Shown here in pieces: positions 16,162 to 24,035 of a stretch of 46,862 nt of DNA; positions within the stretch are counted from its first letter, which is position 1, and every line of letters starts with the position of its first letter. Made by a program: the position numbers and the translations under genes. The stretch is from Azospirillum sp. 51_20 (GTDB taxonomy: Bacteria > Pseudomonadota > Alphaproteobacteria > RF32 > CAG-239), in NCBI GenBank assembly GCA_001917175.1, contig MNTV01000021.1, positions 1 through 46,862 on the forward strand, written 5' to 3'. Below the pieces are notes generated by a model. It saw nothing but the letters and a program-made list of their open reading frames with translations. It did no database searches and had not been told where the DNA came from.

Positions 16162-16741
16162 TTGACCTCGCCCCCTTTTCCTTTGCCTTAAACTTCAGCC
16201 GGACCAGCAGCAGAAAAACCGCCACGCCGCCGACAATCACCGTCAGCGCCCCGAGATCAAACAGGAAAGAAGCGGCAAAAGCGGCCGGAATCATTAAAAC
16301 CGGCAGCGGTTCCTTCTTTGCCGCAACAATCCCGCTCATATACCAAACTACGTCGACGATCAGCGCGGCCACGCCGGCTTCCATTCCCTTCAGTACCGCC
16401 GCCACCGCCGGATTCGACACCAGCTGCCGGTAGCAGGCGGAAACAATCGAAAGGATGACAAGCGGCGGCAGCACCGCGGCAATCCCGGCCACGACGGCAC
16501 CGGCCGTGCCGGCCGTTTTTCTGCCGCACAAAACCGCCAGATTAATCGCGATGGCGCCGGGCGACGACTGCGCCACCGCCGCCATGTCCATCAGTTCGTC
16601 TTCACCGAAAAGTCCCTTCTCTTCAACAAAATACCGGCGGATCATCGGCAGCACCACATATCCGCCGCCGAACGAAAAGCTGCTGACCAGCACGTCGGTT
16701 TTAAACAGCCACGACAAAAGCTTTACTTTTTCCCAAGTCAT
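16154..16741 (-). CDS. chromate-type transporter, first half-protein
   Basis: A 195-residue CHR-family half transporter. The signature is SFSFGGGYVVLPMIRRYFVE and VAQSSPGAIAINLAVLCG (a PGA in place of the partner's PGP), then several long hydrophobic helices. Its C-terminus is basic (RLKFKAKEKGARSNA). The last codons overlap the start of the second half-protein by 8 bp. The ATG has a GGAG site (AAGGAGAAAATA). It is transcribed away from the LysR gene from an AT-rich 98-bp gap. Confidence 0.92.
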   Translation of the reverse strand: MTWEKVKLLSWLFKTDVLVSSFSFGGGYVVLPMIRRYFVEEKGLFGEDELMDMAAVAQSSPGAIAINLAVLCGRKTAGTAGAVVAGIAAVLPPLVILSIVSACYRQLVSNPAVAAVLKGMEAGVAALIVDVVWYMSGIVAAKKEPLPVLMIPAAFAASFLFDLGALTVIVGGVAVFLLLVRLKFKAKEKGARSNA

Positions 16742-16773
16742 TATTTTCTCCTTTGCCTTGATTATAGCAGTTG

Positions 16774-16810
16774 TTTATTTATAAATAAAATTATATTATT
16801 TTATAAATAA
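16774..16810. promoter_or_regulatory. AT-rich palindromes between the chromate pair and LysR gene
   Basis: A perfect 16-bp palindrome TTTATTTATAAATAAA at 16774-16789, and a related TTATTTTATAAATAA at about 16797-16810. The position between divergent LysR and target genes suits LysR operators (T-N11-A), but AT-rich promoter DNA alone could give this. Confidence 0.45.
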
Positions 16811-16839
16811 GATAAATAAATAGTAATGGAGAAGGCGTC

Positions 16840-17736
16840 ATGAACATCCGGCAAATGCAGATTTTCAGGGCTTTATGCGAAGAGCTGAATTTTACCAAAA
16901 CCGCCGCCCGGCTGAACATGACCCAGCCGGCGGTTTCCCATGTCGTTGCCGAACTGGAGCGGGAAACGGGAACGCCGCTGTTCGACCGCATCGGCCGGCG
17001 GATATACCTAACCGCCGCCGGCAAACTGCTGCTCGAAAAAATCACCCGGCTGCTTGAGCTCTACGATGACATCTCCGCCGGTTTTGCCGGCGAAACCGGA
17101 CTTCAGCCGCTTAAGGTCGGCTCCTGCCTGACCATAGCCAACTTCTGGCTGCCCGAAATCGCCGGGAAATTTGCCCGCGCCTGTCCGGACACGCCGCTTG
17201 AAATCACCGTCGACATCGTCTCCCGGGTAGCCGCAATGCTGGCTGCCAACAAGATCGACATCGCGCTTTACGAAGGCGCGGTTCCCGACGCGCGCTTCCG
17301 TGCCCGCGAATTTTCTTCATACCGGATCGGCTGGCTGGCCGCGCCGGACCATCCGCTGGCAAAACAAAAACAAATCCCGCTTTCCGAGGCATTGCGTCAC
17401 CCGCTGCTGTTACGAGAAAAAGGCAGTGCCGTCCGCAGCACGTTCGACAGCACCCTGTTGCTGCACGGTCTTAAAGCCGAGGCAAGATGGACCAGCGTCA
17501 ACTCACAGGCGCTCGTCCGCGGCGCGCTCGGCGGCGCCGGCATTTGCGTCATTCCCGAAATCATCGCCGCAAACGAACTGGCCGCCGGACGGCTGGTGCG
17601 GCTGGACATTGCCGCCGAACCGATGGTCAACAAAAATTTCATTGTTTATCATCCTGACAAATACCTGTCGCCGCAGACCTCAAAACTGATCGAAATCGTA
17701 CTGACCGTGTCCCCCGGCGATCAAGCCGTTAAATAA
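16840..17736 (+). CDS. LysR-family transcriptional regulator
   Basis: A 298-residue LysR-type regulator. The N-terminal winged helix-turn-helix (residues 1-60) reads MNIRQMQIFRALCEELNFT, AARLNMTQPAVSHVVAELE, then FDRIGRRIYLTAAG. The C-terminal effector domain starts near residue 90 (LKVGSCLTIANFWLPEIAGKF). Subfamily resemblance is to CysL/YtlI-type anion-related regulators, a loose match. It is divergent from the two CHR transporter genes and so most likely controls them. RBS GGAGAAGG lies 5 bases before the ATG. Confidence 0.92.
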   Translation: MNIRQMQIFRALCEELNFTKTAARLNMTQPAVSHVVAELERETGTPLFDRIGRRIYLTAAGKLLLEKITRLLELYDDISAGFAGETGLQPLKVGSCLTIANFWLPEIAGKFARACPDTPLEITVDIVSRVAAMLAANKIDIALYEGAVPDARFRAREFSSYRIGWLAAPDHPLAKQKQIPLSEALRHPLLLREKGSAVRSTFDSTLLLHGLKAEARWTSVNSQALVRGALGGAGICVIPEIIAANELAAGRLVRLDIAAEPMVNKNFIVYHPDKYLSPQTSKLIEIVLTVSPGDQAVK

Positions 17737-17979
17737 AAAGCTTCGATCAAAATTAAGGTTTTTCAAACAATTATAATATTTTTTCAACGTTTTGGAAGAA
17801 TATCGCCGGAAACACCCGCGGTTCCGCCCGCCGGAAAGCTGCCGTTCTCGTCTTCCGGAAAAATTTACAAAAAACATTATTTTCAATCAGATAATATTCA
17901 TTTTTAAAGCAACGCATAAACTAACAAAATCAACGAACCTTTTGAAGCTTATTTGCGAAACTGAAATATGGGAACGACT

Positions 17980-18546
17980 TCAAAGGTAAGAAGTTATGTC
18001 AACAATTTCCGTATTTTCCGCCGCCGGCTGCCGGAGAAACTCCGTCATTGAGAACGGACCGCCGCCGAGCCGCAGCCTTGCCGCACGCATAAAATTGCCA
18101 TGGGTAAAAACAACCGTTTTATTTTCCCCCGGCAGGGCCCGCAGACGCGTCAGCATGTCATCGACCCGCGCCAGCAGCTGATTGAACGATTCCGCGTCTT
18201 TGCCGTCGACATAGTCGGGATCGTTGCGGGCAAAATAAGCTTCCGCCAGCGGCCGGCGCTCTTCCTGCGTCGTATCGGCGCAACGGTCCGCATCAAGAAA
18301 GGAAAATTCCTGCACCGGCCATTCTTCAACCGGCACGTCCGGATATTTTTGCCGCAACGGTTCGGCCGTCTGCCGGGTGCGGACAAACGGCGAAACGACG
18401 ATCAGATCCGGACGAAAGCCGATCCGCGCCGTCAACGCCTCCGCCTGCCGACGCCCTTCGGACGAAAGTTCCGCACCTCCGTGGGAAGCCGTCCGTTCGC
18501 CCGCATTGCTCACGCTTTCCGCATGTCTGATCAAATAAACCGTCAT
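17980..18546 (-). CDS. histidine phosphatase family protein
   Basis: A 188-residue branch-1 histidine phosphatase (phosphoglycerate mutase-like). The RHG-type motif is YLIRHAESVSN (H8 nucleophile), with RTRQTAEPL supplying the second Arg and VFTHGNFMRA the second catalytic His. The general acid Glu lies near FSFLDAD. The family is promiscuous, so the substrate is not given by sequence. The start codon overlaps the stop of the upstream secreted-protein gene (TAATG), implying translational coupling at the end of the ugd-galE unit. Confidence 0.92.
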   Translation of the reverse strand: MTVYLIRHAESVSNAGERTASHGGAELSSEGRRQAEALTARIGFRPDLIVVSPFVRTRQTAEPLRQKYPDVPVEEWPVQEFSFLDADRCADTTQEERRPLAEAYFARNDPDYVDGKDAESFNQLLARVDDMLTRLRALPGENKTVVFTHGNFMRAARLRLGGGPFSMTEFLRQPAAENTEIVDITSYL

Positions 18547-19280
18547 TATTGCTCTTTGCTCCCGCTGCGTTTTTTCCGCCGGTGTTTCACTCCCCGTTCC
18601 CGCGCCGCTTCCTTTGAGCGCAGATAACCGCTTCGGTAACGTTCCGCCGGATCAACAATCCGCTGCGGCCTGTCTTCGGGGTAAAGAAGATAATAGTCGT
18701 CCATCCGGCCGGCAAACCGCGCGCGCTCAAGCAGACGCCGCCTGATCATATCCTCATAGGCTTTCTGCGTCATGCATTTCGGCTTTTTCGCCACTTTAAC
18801 CGGCGGATGGTCATGCTCTTCTTCCGCCGACATGGTAAACAAATAGGTGTCTTCGTCCGCGGCACAATAATAACTGTAACCGTCGATGCGGTATTTGTCC
18901 CCGCTTTGCCCGGCGCCGATACAACGATTCAGCCACCGCTCCATTGCCGGCGTTTCTCCCGCCGCCTGCATAAAGACGTGGCGGACGTCTTTCAGGCTCT
19001 CTTTCACCTTGTCGGCATCAAGATCGCGGTAAACGGTAAAAAAAAGATTATGAAACAACTTCTGCCGGCACTCGGTTACAACCAGCGTTCCTGCAAACCG
19101 GTTGGCTTCCAAGGTATAAGTCGCCAGCGCCAGCGGACACATTCCCTCAAACTTTTCAAAAACATAGCCGCGGCCTGCAAAATAATCAAGAAAAGGAGCG
19201 GACGGCACCGCAACCGGTTCGGCGGCGCAAACGACGGCCGGCAGCAGCAAAAAAGTCAAAACGCCAAAAACCCTTTTCAT
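18546..19280 (-). CDS. secreted protein of unknown family
   Basis: A 244-residue protein with a signal peptide (MKRVFGVLTFLLLPAVVCA). The mature part has four scattered cysteines (GMCPLAL, VTECRQ, NRCIGAG, YYCAADED) that could form two disulphides, followed by an alpha-rich basic C-terminus ending KHRRKKRSGSKEQ. I do not recognise a family. I prefer the ATG at 19280 because it begins the signal peptide and has AAGGCGG upstream; the longer frame starts at 19331 inside galE. It sits between galE (22 bp) and the histidine phosphatase (1-base overlap). Confidence 0.8.
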   Translation of the reverse strand: MKRVFGVLTFLLLPAVVCAAEPVAVPSAPFLDYFAGRGYVFEKFEGMCPLALATYTLEANRFAGTLVVTECRQKLFHNLFFTVYRDLDADKVKESLKDVRHVFMQAAGETPAMERWLNRCIGAGQSGDKYRIDGYSYYCAADEDTYLFTMSAEEEHDHPPVKVAKKPKCMTQKAYEDMIRRRLLERARFAGRMDDYYLLYPEDRPQRIVDPAERYRSGYLRSKEAARERGVKHRRKKRSGSKEQ

Positions 19281-19302
19281 CAACCGCCTTCCCGCAAAAG
19301 TT

Positions 19303-20253
19303 TTACAGTTCCGTCCTGATAATGTCGTCAATCAGGGTATAACGGGGTTTCCATCCGAGTTCGGCTTCCGCCCGGTTGCTTGCGGCCACCAGCACCGCCG
19401 GATCGCCGGGCCGGCGTTCGGCAAAACGCACCGGCAGCGGTTTTCCGGTCACCCTCTCGGTCGCGGCAATTACTTCTCTTACCGTCACGCCGTGCGAAGT
19501 ACCCAGATTGAATATTGCCGAAGGCCGGCCTTCCAGCAGCCGTTTTATCGCCAGCACATGCGCCGCCGCCAGGTCGGAAACGTGGACATAATCGCGCACG
19601 CAGGTACCGTCGCGGGTATCATAGTCGTCACCGAACACCTGCAGACATTCGCGTTTGCCGTCAACCACTTCTTTGATGATCGGCAGCAGGTTCTGCGGGT
19701 TGCTGTCACGTCCTTTCACCGCGCCGGAAGCGTCATAGCCGGCAGCGTTGAAATAGCGCAGCGCCGTATATCTGATCCCTTTCAGGCGATCGTACCACAC
19801 CATCAGCCGTTCCGTTTCTTGTTTGGTAAAACCGTAAAAACTGATCGGATTAAGAGGATGTTTTTCATCTACCGGCAGATATTCCGGCATGCCGTAAACC
19901 GCCGCCGATGAGGAGAAAACCAGCACTTTCACGCCGGTTTTTGCCATCGCATTCAAAATATTGACCGCACCGTTCAGATTGTTTTCGGCATAGAGCCCGG
20001 GGTTGACCATCGATTCACCGACCGCTTTTTTGGCCGCCAGATGAACCACTGCGTCAAACCCCTGCCCCATCGTTTGTTCCAGTTTGGCATAATCGAGGAT
20101 GCTTCCTTCGACAAAACCGGCTTTTGCAAAGAGATTGATCTTATGCCCGCTCGACAGGTCGTCATAAACGGTTACCGACGCCCCGTCTTCAAGCAGCGCC
20201 TTCGCCACATGCGAGCCGATATAGCCTGCTCCGCCGATCACCAGAACTTTCAT
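19303..20253 (-). CDS. galE: UDP-glucose 4-epimerase
   Basis: A 316-residue extended short-chain dehydrogenase. The NAD-binding motif is GGAGYIGSH (8-16), the catalytic Ser is in FSSSAAVYG, and YxxxK is YGFTK. The NPISFYGFTK region, ALRYFNAAG and DGTCVRDYVHV segments are GalE hallmarks. It interconverts UDP-glucose and UDP-galactose, feeding surface polysaccharide synthesis. The ATG at 20253 follows the ugd stop by one base, so the two are coupled; a frame to 20286 exists but would overlap ugd. Confidence 0.95.
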   Translation of the reverse strand: MKVLVIGGAGYIGSHVAKALLEDGASVTVYDDLSSGHKINLFAKAGFVEGSILDYAKLEQTMGQGFDAVVHLAAKKAVGESMVNPGLYAENNLNGAVNILNAMAKTGVKVLVFSSSAAVYGMPEYLPVDEKHPLNPISFYGFTKQETERLMVWYDRLKGIRYTALRYFNAAGYDASGAVKGRDSNPQNLLPIIKEVVDGKRECLQVFGDDYDTRDGTCVRDYVHVSDLAAAHVLAIKRLLEGRPSAIFNLGTSHGVTVREVIAATERVTGKPLPVRFAERRPGDPAVLVAASNRAEAELGWKPRYTLIDDIIRTEL

Positions 20254-20254
20254 T

Positions 20255-21562
20255 TTATTTTTTTCTCCCCACGCATTGATAGTCAAAACCGGCTTCTTTT
20301 ACCGCGTCGCCGCAAAGCATGTTGCGCATGTCGACGATTTTGGCGCGGCGCATGATCTTTTTCAACCGTTCAAGGTCCAGATGTTTAAAATCTTCCCACT
20401 CGGTCAGGATCACAGCAACTTCCGCGTCCCGGCACGCTTCTTCGACGCTTTCGGCGTACTGAACCGTGTTGTTTAAAATCGATTTGGCGTTCTCCAGCGC
20501 CTTGGGATCATAAACCGTAATGTTGCGGGAATATTTGATCATTTCCTTGATGATGTCGATCGCCGGCGATTCCCGGCAGTCGTCCGTACCGCCCTTAAAG
20601 GCCAGCCCCAATACCGCGATTTTACCTTCCGGATGTTCTTTTACCGCCTCAATCACCCGCTGTCCCATTCTGGCCTTGCGGGCGTCGTTTTGAGCAATGG
20701 TGGTTTCGATCAGGGTCAGATGCGCGCCGAATTTTTTGCCCATCTGCGCCATTGCGTTGGTATCTTTCGGAAAGCAGGAACCGCCGTAACCCGGCCCCGG
20801 ATTCAGGAATTTTTTGCCGATGCGGGAATCAAGCCCCATCCCTTTTGCCACCTCACGGATGTCGGCGCCGGCACACTCGCAGAAATCGGCCATTTCGTTG
20901 ATATAATGGATTTTCATTGCCAGAAAGGCGTTTGACGCATATTTGATGGTTTCCGACGAACGGCGCTTGACACACAGAAATTCGCTCTTGCCGGCAAACG
21001 GACGGTAAAGTTCAAGCATCACGTCGCGCGCCTTGTCGTTCTCAGTGCCGATCACGATCCGGTCGGGGTTGAAAAAGTCGTGGATGGCAAACCCCTCGCG
21101 CAGAAATTCCGGCAGGGAAACCACGTCAAAATCGGCCTTCGGATTGACTTTGCGGATAATTTTCTCCACTTCGTCACCGGTTCCGACCGGAACCGTAGAC
21201 TTGGTTGCCACTACCGTGTAACCGTTCAGATAGCGCGCCAGTTCTTCCGCCGCCGCATAAATATATTTCAGATCGGCTTCCTTGGTCAGCGGATGCGGAG
21301 GCGTTCCCACCGCCAGCATCACGATGTCGGCATCTTTGACCGCGCTTTCCATGTCGGTGGTAAAGCTCAGGGCGCCGGCCGCCACGTTTTTCTTAAACAG
21401 CTCTTCCAGCCCGTCCTCATAGAGGGTCAGTTCGCCGCGGTTGAGTTTGTTAATCTTATCAGCCAGCTTGTCAACGCAGACAACCCGGTTTCCGAGTTCC
21501 GCCAGCCCCACGCCCGTAGGCAGGCCGACATATCCGGTTCCGATAACAGCAACTTTCATCAT
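20255..21562 (-). CDS. ugd: UDP-glucose 6-dehydrogenase
   Basis: A 435-residue NAD-dependent nucleotide-sugar dehydrogenase. The Rossmann motif is VIGTGYVGLPTG, the UDP-binding region includes GVGTPPHPL-like AVGTPPHPL, and the catalytic Cys is in GPGYGGSCFPKDT. It oxidises UDP-glucose twice to UDP-glucuronate, a precursor of capsule and lipopolysaccharide sugars. The start is one of two adjacent ATGs (21562 or 21559). galE follows immediately, so the unit supplies both UDP-glucuronate and UDP-galactose. Confidence 0.95.
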   Translation of the reverse strand: MMKVAVIGTGYVGLPTGVGLAELGNRVVCVDKLADKINKLNRGELTLYEDGLEELFKKNVAAGALSFTTDMESAVKDADIVMLAVGTPPHPLTKEADLKYIYAAAEELARYLNGYTVVATKSTVPVGTGDEVEKIIRKVNPKADFDVVSLPEFLREGFAIHDFFNPDRIVIGTENDKARDVMLELYRPFAGKSEFLCVKRRSSETIKYASNAFLAMKIHYINEMADFCECAGADIREVAKGMGLDSRIGKKFLNPGPGYGGSCFPKDTNAMAQMGKKFGAHLTLIETTIAQNDARKARMGQRVIEAVKEHPEGKIAVLGLAFKGGTDDCRESPAIDIIKEMIKYSRNITVYDPKALENAKSILNNTVQYAESVEEACRDAEVAVILTEWEDFKHLDLERLKKIMRRAKIVDMRNMLCGDAVKEAGFDYQCVGRKK

Positions 21563-21740
21563 TATACAAATATCCTTATTTATCCAAAAGTTAATTTTCA
21601 GGACACTGCAATCATAAACAAACAGTTTACAAAAACAAGCCCGGATTACAGATTTTACACACCGTCAACAATTTATATTGCTAAAACAGGCGAAAAACAT
21701 TATATTGCATTAATAATTTATTCCCGGGGACTATTTGAAA

Positions 21741-22415
21741 ATGCAAAAGGAACTTTACCTGTTTATCATCTGGCAAAACGGCCGTTTTATGGAAAAACAG
21801 ATTATTGCCGACCTCAGGAAAAAGTTTGAAATTTTCCGCATTTTCGAAGTCAGCTGGAAGGAAGAAAACTTCGCTCTCAACCTGGCCCGCTTTTACGGCA
21901 AAAAACTCCCCAAAGGATGTAAAAAAGAAAAGGAAACCGGAGCCGGCGCTTTCAAAGTATGCCTGGTTTACGACAACAACCCGCAATATGCCGACGGCAA
22001 AAACGCAAACATTGTCAAAAGCAAACAGGATTATCGTCAGCTTACCGGCGGCGGGAACCTGGTGCATGCCAGCGACAACCCTGCCGAAACCAACGAAAAC
22101 CTGTTGTTTTTGTTCGGCAAAACCGTCAAAGACCTGGAACAGGAAGGCCCGCGGGCGGAAATTTGCGTCGTCAGGCGCGACCTGGTCGGCTGCCCCGTGT
22201 GGGACAGTCTTCAGCAGGCGCTGGACACCGTGAGAAAAATTCCCTTTACCCGGGTAAAAGCCTATAAGAATTCGTATCTCATCCATAGCCGCAACGCCGA
22301 CCTCGCACGCCGTCTGTTGAACGCTTCCAGTCATTTTTCCATTCCCGGAATCCACAAATATTCGATCGAAGTCGGAAAAACCCGCCAGCCGATCTACATC
22401 CGCAAAATCAACTGA
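21741..22415 (+). CDS. uncharacterised protein next to ugd
   Basis: A 224-residue soluble protein of no family I can name. A conserved-looking core is present: WKEENFALNLARFYGKKLP (about 39-57), VYDNNPQY, then YRQLTGGGNLVHASDN and ETNENLLFLFGK. The GGG-x-x-HAxDxxxE pattern is catalytic-looking, and I have a weak recollection of similar text in proteins of surface-polysaccharide loci, but claim no function. I chose the ATG at 21741 over the TTG at 21735; GGGGA lies 11 bases upstream. It is divergent from ugd with 178 bp between, and convergent with the small membrane protein downstream. Confidence 0.8.
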   Translation: MQKELYLFIIWQNGRFMEKQIIADLRKKFEIFRIFEVSWKEENFALNLARFYGKKLPKGCKKEKETGAGAFKVCLVYDNNPQYADGKNANIVKSKQDYRQLTGGGNLVHASDNPAETNENLLFLFGKTVKDLEQEGPRAEICVVRRDLVGCPVWDSLQQALDTVRKIPFTRVKAYKNSYLIHSRNADLARRLLNASSHFSIPGIHKYSIEVGKTRQPIYIRKIN

Positions 22416-22417
22416 AG

Positions 22418-22750
22418 CTACTCATCATCCTCCTCTCCCTCGTCATCGTCTTTGCCGGAAGTTTTGGCAAACAGGGTTTTCCACACTTGTTTGCGGAACA
22501 TCCAGAGATTGATCACGCCGAGCACTACCATCAGCGACGCAAACAGATACAGAATATAGTACCAGCTGAGCTCGGTCGCGTTCATCATCACTTCCTGATT
22601 GGAAAAACGCAAAAAGCTGACCGCCACCGCCGTCACGACAAACGAGACAAGAAACGCCGCCAGCCAGACTTTGCGGATAACGGCCTTATCCGCCATCAGG
22701 GAAGTCAGAATATAAATTAAAAACAGGGCAATAAATAAATACAATTCCAT
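22418..22750 (-). CDS. small membrane protein with acidic tail
   Basis: A 110-residue protein with three hydrophobic segments (about 1-20, 28-48 and 63-85) and a C-terminus of mostly acidic residues (SGKDDDEGEEDDE). No family recognised. The gene ends 3 bases from the stop of the convergent gene at 22415. The ATG lies after AAGGAAAAAG. The tail would face the cytoplasm or periplasm depending on topology, which is undetermined. Confidence 0.75.
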   Translation of the reverse strand: MELYLFIALFLIYILTSLMADKAVIRKVWLAAFLVSFVVTAVAVSFLRFSNQEVMMNATELSWYYILYLFASLMVVLGVINLWMFRKQVWKTLFAKTSGKDDDEGEEDDE

Positions 22751-22995
22751 GTTCTTTTTCCTTGTTCATCACTTTATGCTAATGATATAACCATGCTCTT
22801 TTTCTTTTCAACGTCTGTACGGTTTAAAAACATAAATTTCTTATATTTATTTTTTCAGGCCGCGGCAAAGCCCCCTTTCAAACCAGACAACATATTGTTT
22901 TAACATTTGTTTTTATATATTTCTGTTTTTTTTAAAAAACTGATTTTGTAACACCCAAAGCGCTTATCCGCCGCCGTTGTCAAACACAAAAAAAA

Positions 22996-23025
22996 CCGCT
23001 GTTTCCTTGAGGGGAAACAACGGTC
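22996..23025 (-). terminator. terminator of the gene at 23044-23289
   Basis: A 12-bp stem ACCGCTGTTTCC / GGAAACAACGGT with one mismatch and a 6-base loop; on the minus strand it is followed by eight T. Because of AT-rich flanks it may work in both directions. Confidence 0.8.
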
Positions 23026-23043
23026 TTTCTTTTTTCGGCTTTA

Positions 23044-23289
23044 TTATCCGCGGCAAAACCACCACTTCATAAAAATGTTAAATTTGCCGAATATCCAGCA
23101 GTATATGCAATATACCGCTCCGACAATGGCACCGACGTACCAAAGGCCGATGAGCCATCCGAGGAAAGCGCCAACCAAAGCGGTCAGAGCAATCTCCAAT
23201 ACATAAGATAAGAGATTTTCAACACCGTTCTGAATAACACCCCAGATGAAACATACCAAAATAAACCCGAAAATTAAATTTGCTATCAT
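23044..23289 (-). CDS. small hydrophobic membrane protein
   Basis: An 81-residue protein with two or three hydrophobic helices (2-20, 28-50 and 52-68), and a Trp/Cys-rich C-terminus (MKWWFCRG). No family recognised. The start signal is weak: no clear Shine-Dalgarno precedes the ATG. The downstream terminator and absence of another frame make it more likely real than not. Confidence 0.6.
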   Translation of the reverse strand: MIANLIFGFILVCFIWGVIQNGVENLLSYVLEIALTALVGAFLGWLIGLWYVGAIVGAVYCIYCWIFGKFNIFMKWWFCRG

Positions 23290-24035
23290 ATAATAAAAGT
23301 TTAATGGTTACTACTGTAAGTCCGTTCAAGTTTTCACTCAAATTTTCTCCACGGCAGCAATCAATAAAAAAGGTAAAACCTGAATTTATGACGGCAAACA
23401 TGCGAATAATCGAATAGAAAAATTGAACAGACTAATTTTATTATGGTTTTATTGTATATTTTTTTGTCACAAAATGCAAGCGAAATTCTGTTTTTTGTCA
23501 TTTTATCAAAACATAACCTTCAGGTTTGACAAAAAAAATACCTGTTATTACCCTTTTTAACATGTTGCGGCTTATTCTGTTTTCATATACGGAAAACGGC
23601 ATCAATATTTTCGTGCGGAAAATATATATCCCCGATAAACCGGGAATTCCGCATCAGCAGCAAAGCTGACGGTTTAACCGTGCCCCGGGGCATGGAACGG
23701 TGCTGTTTTAACACTAAAACATTCAGCCCCGTTTTTTGTTGTGCCGGGGAAGACCCGCGCCGGGCATACGGTGCGGCGAACTGTCCTCAAAAATTTGAAC
23801 GGTTCACAAAGAGCCTGACACCTAGCCAATAAGTTTTCCAACCACCGACGCAAACGTCATTAACCGCCTCTCCTCTTCAAACGCCCGGCCAACGGTTACG
23901 CCGGCAAACCCGTCGGCCGGCGAGGCCGGAATGTTCGCCCCCGCTTATTTATACAGTTCTTCTAATCATAAACTTCCGGCAACGATCGGGGCAAAACGGC
24001 CGGCCGGACTTTTCGTTCCCGGGCATTTCCGCGCC
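23290..24035. other. gene-free interval with several hairpins
   Basis: No gene is supported in this 746-bp interval. The left part (23290-23600) is AT-rich. From 23600 to 23760 there are closely spaced inverted repeats: ATATTTTC-GTGCG-GAAAATAT (23605-23625), palindrome TGCCCCGGGGCA (23681-23692), and GTTTTA-ACAC-TAAAAC near 23704-23720. I do not recognise tmRNA, RNase P, SRP or 6S RNA sequence. Confidence 0.5.
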
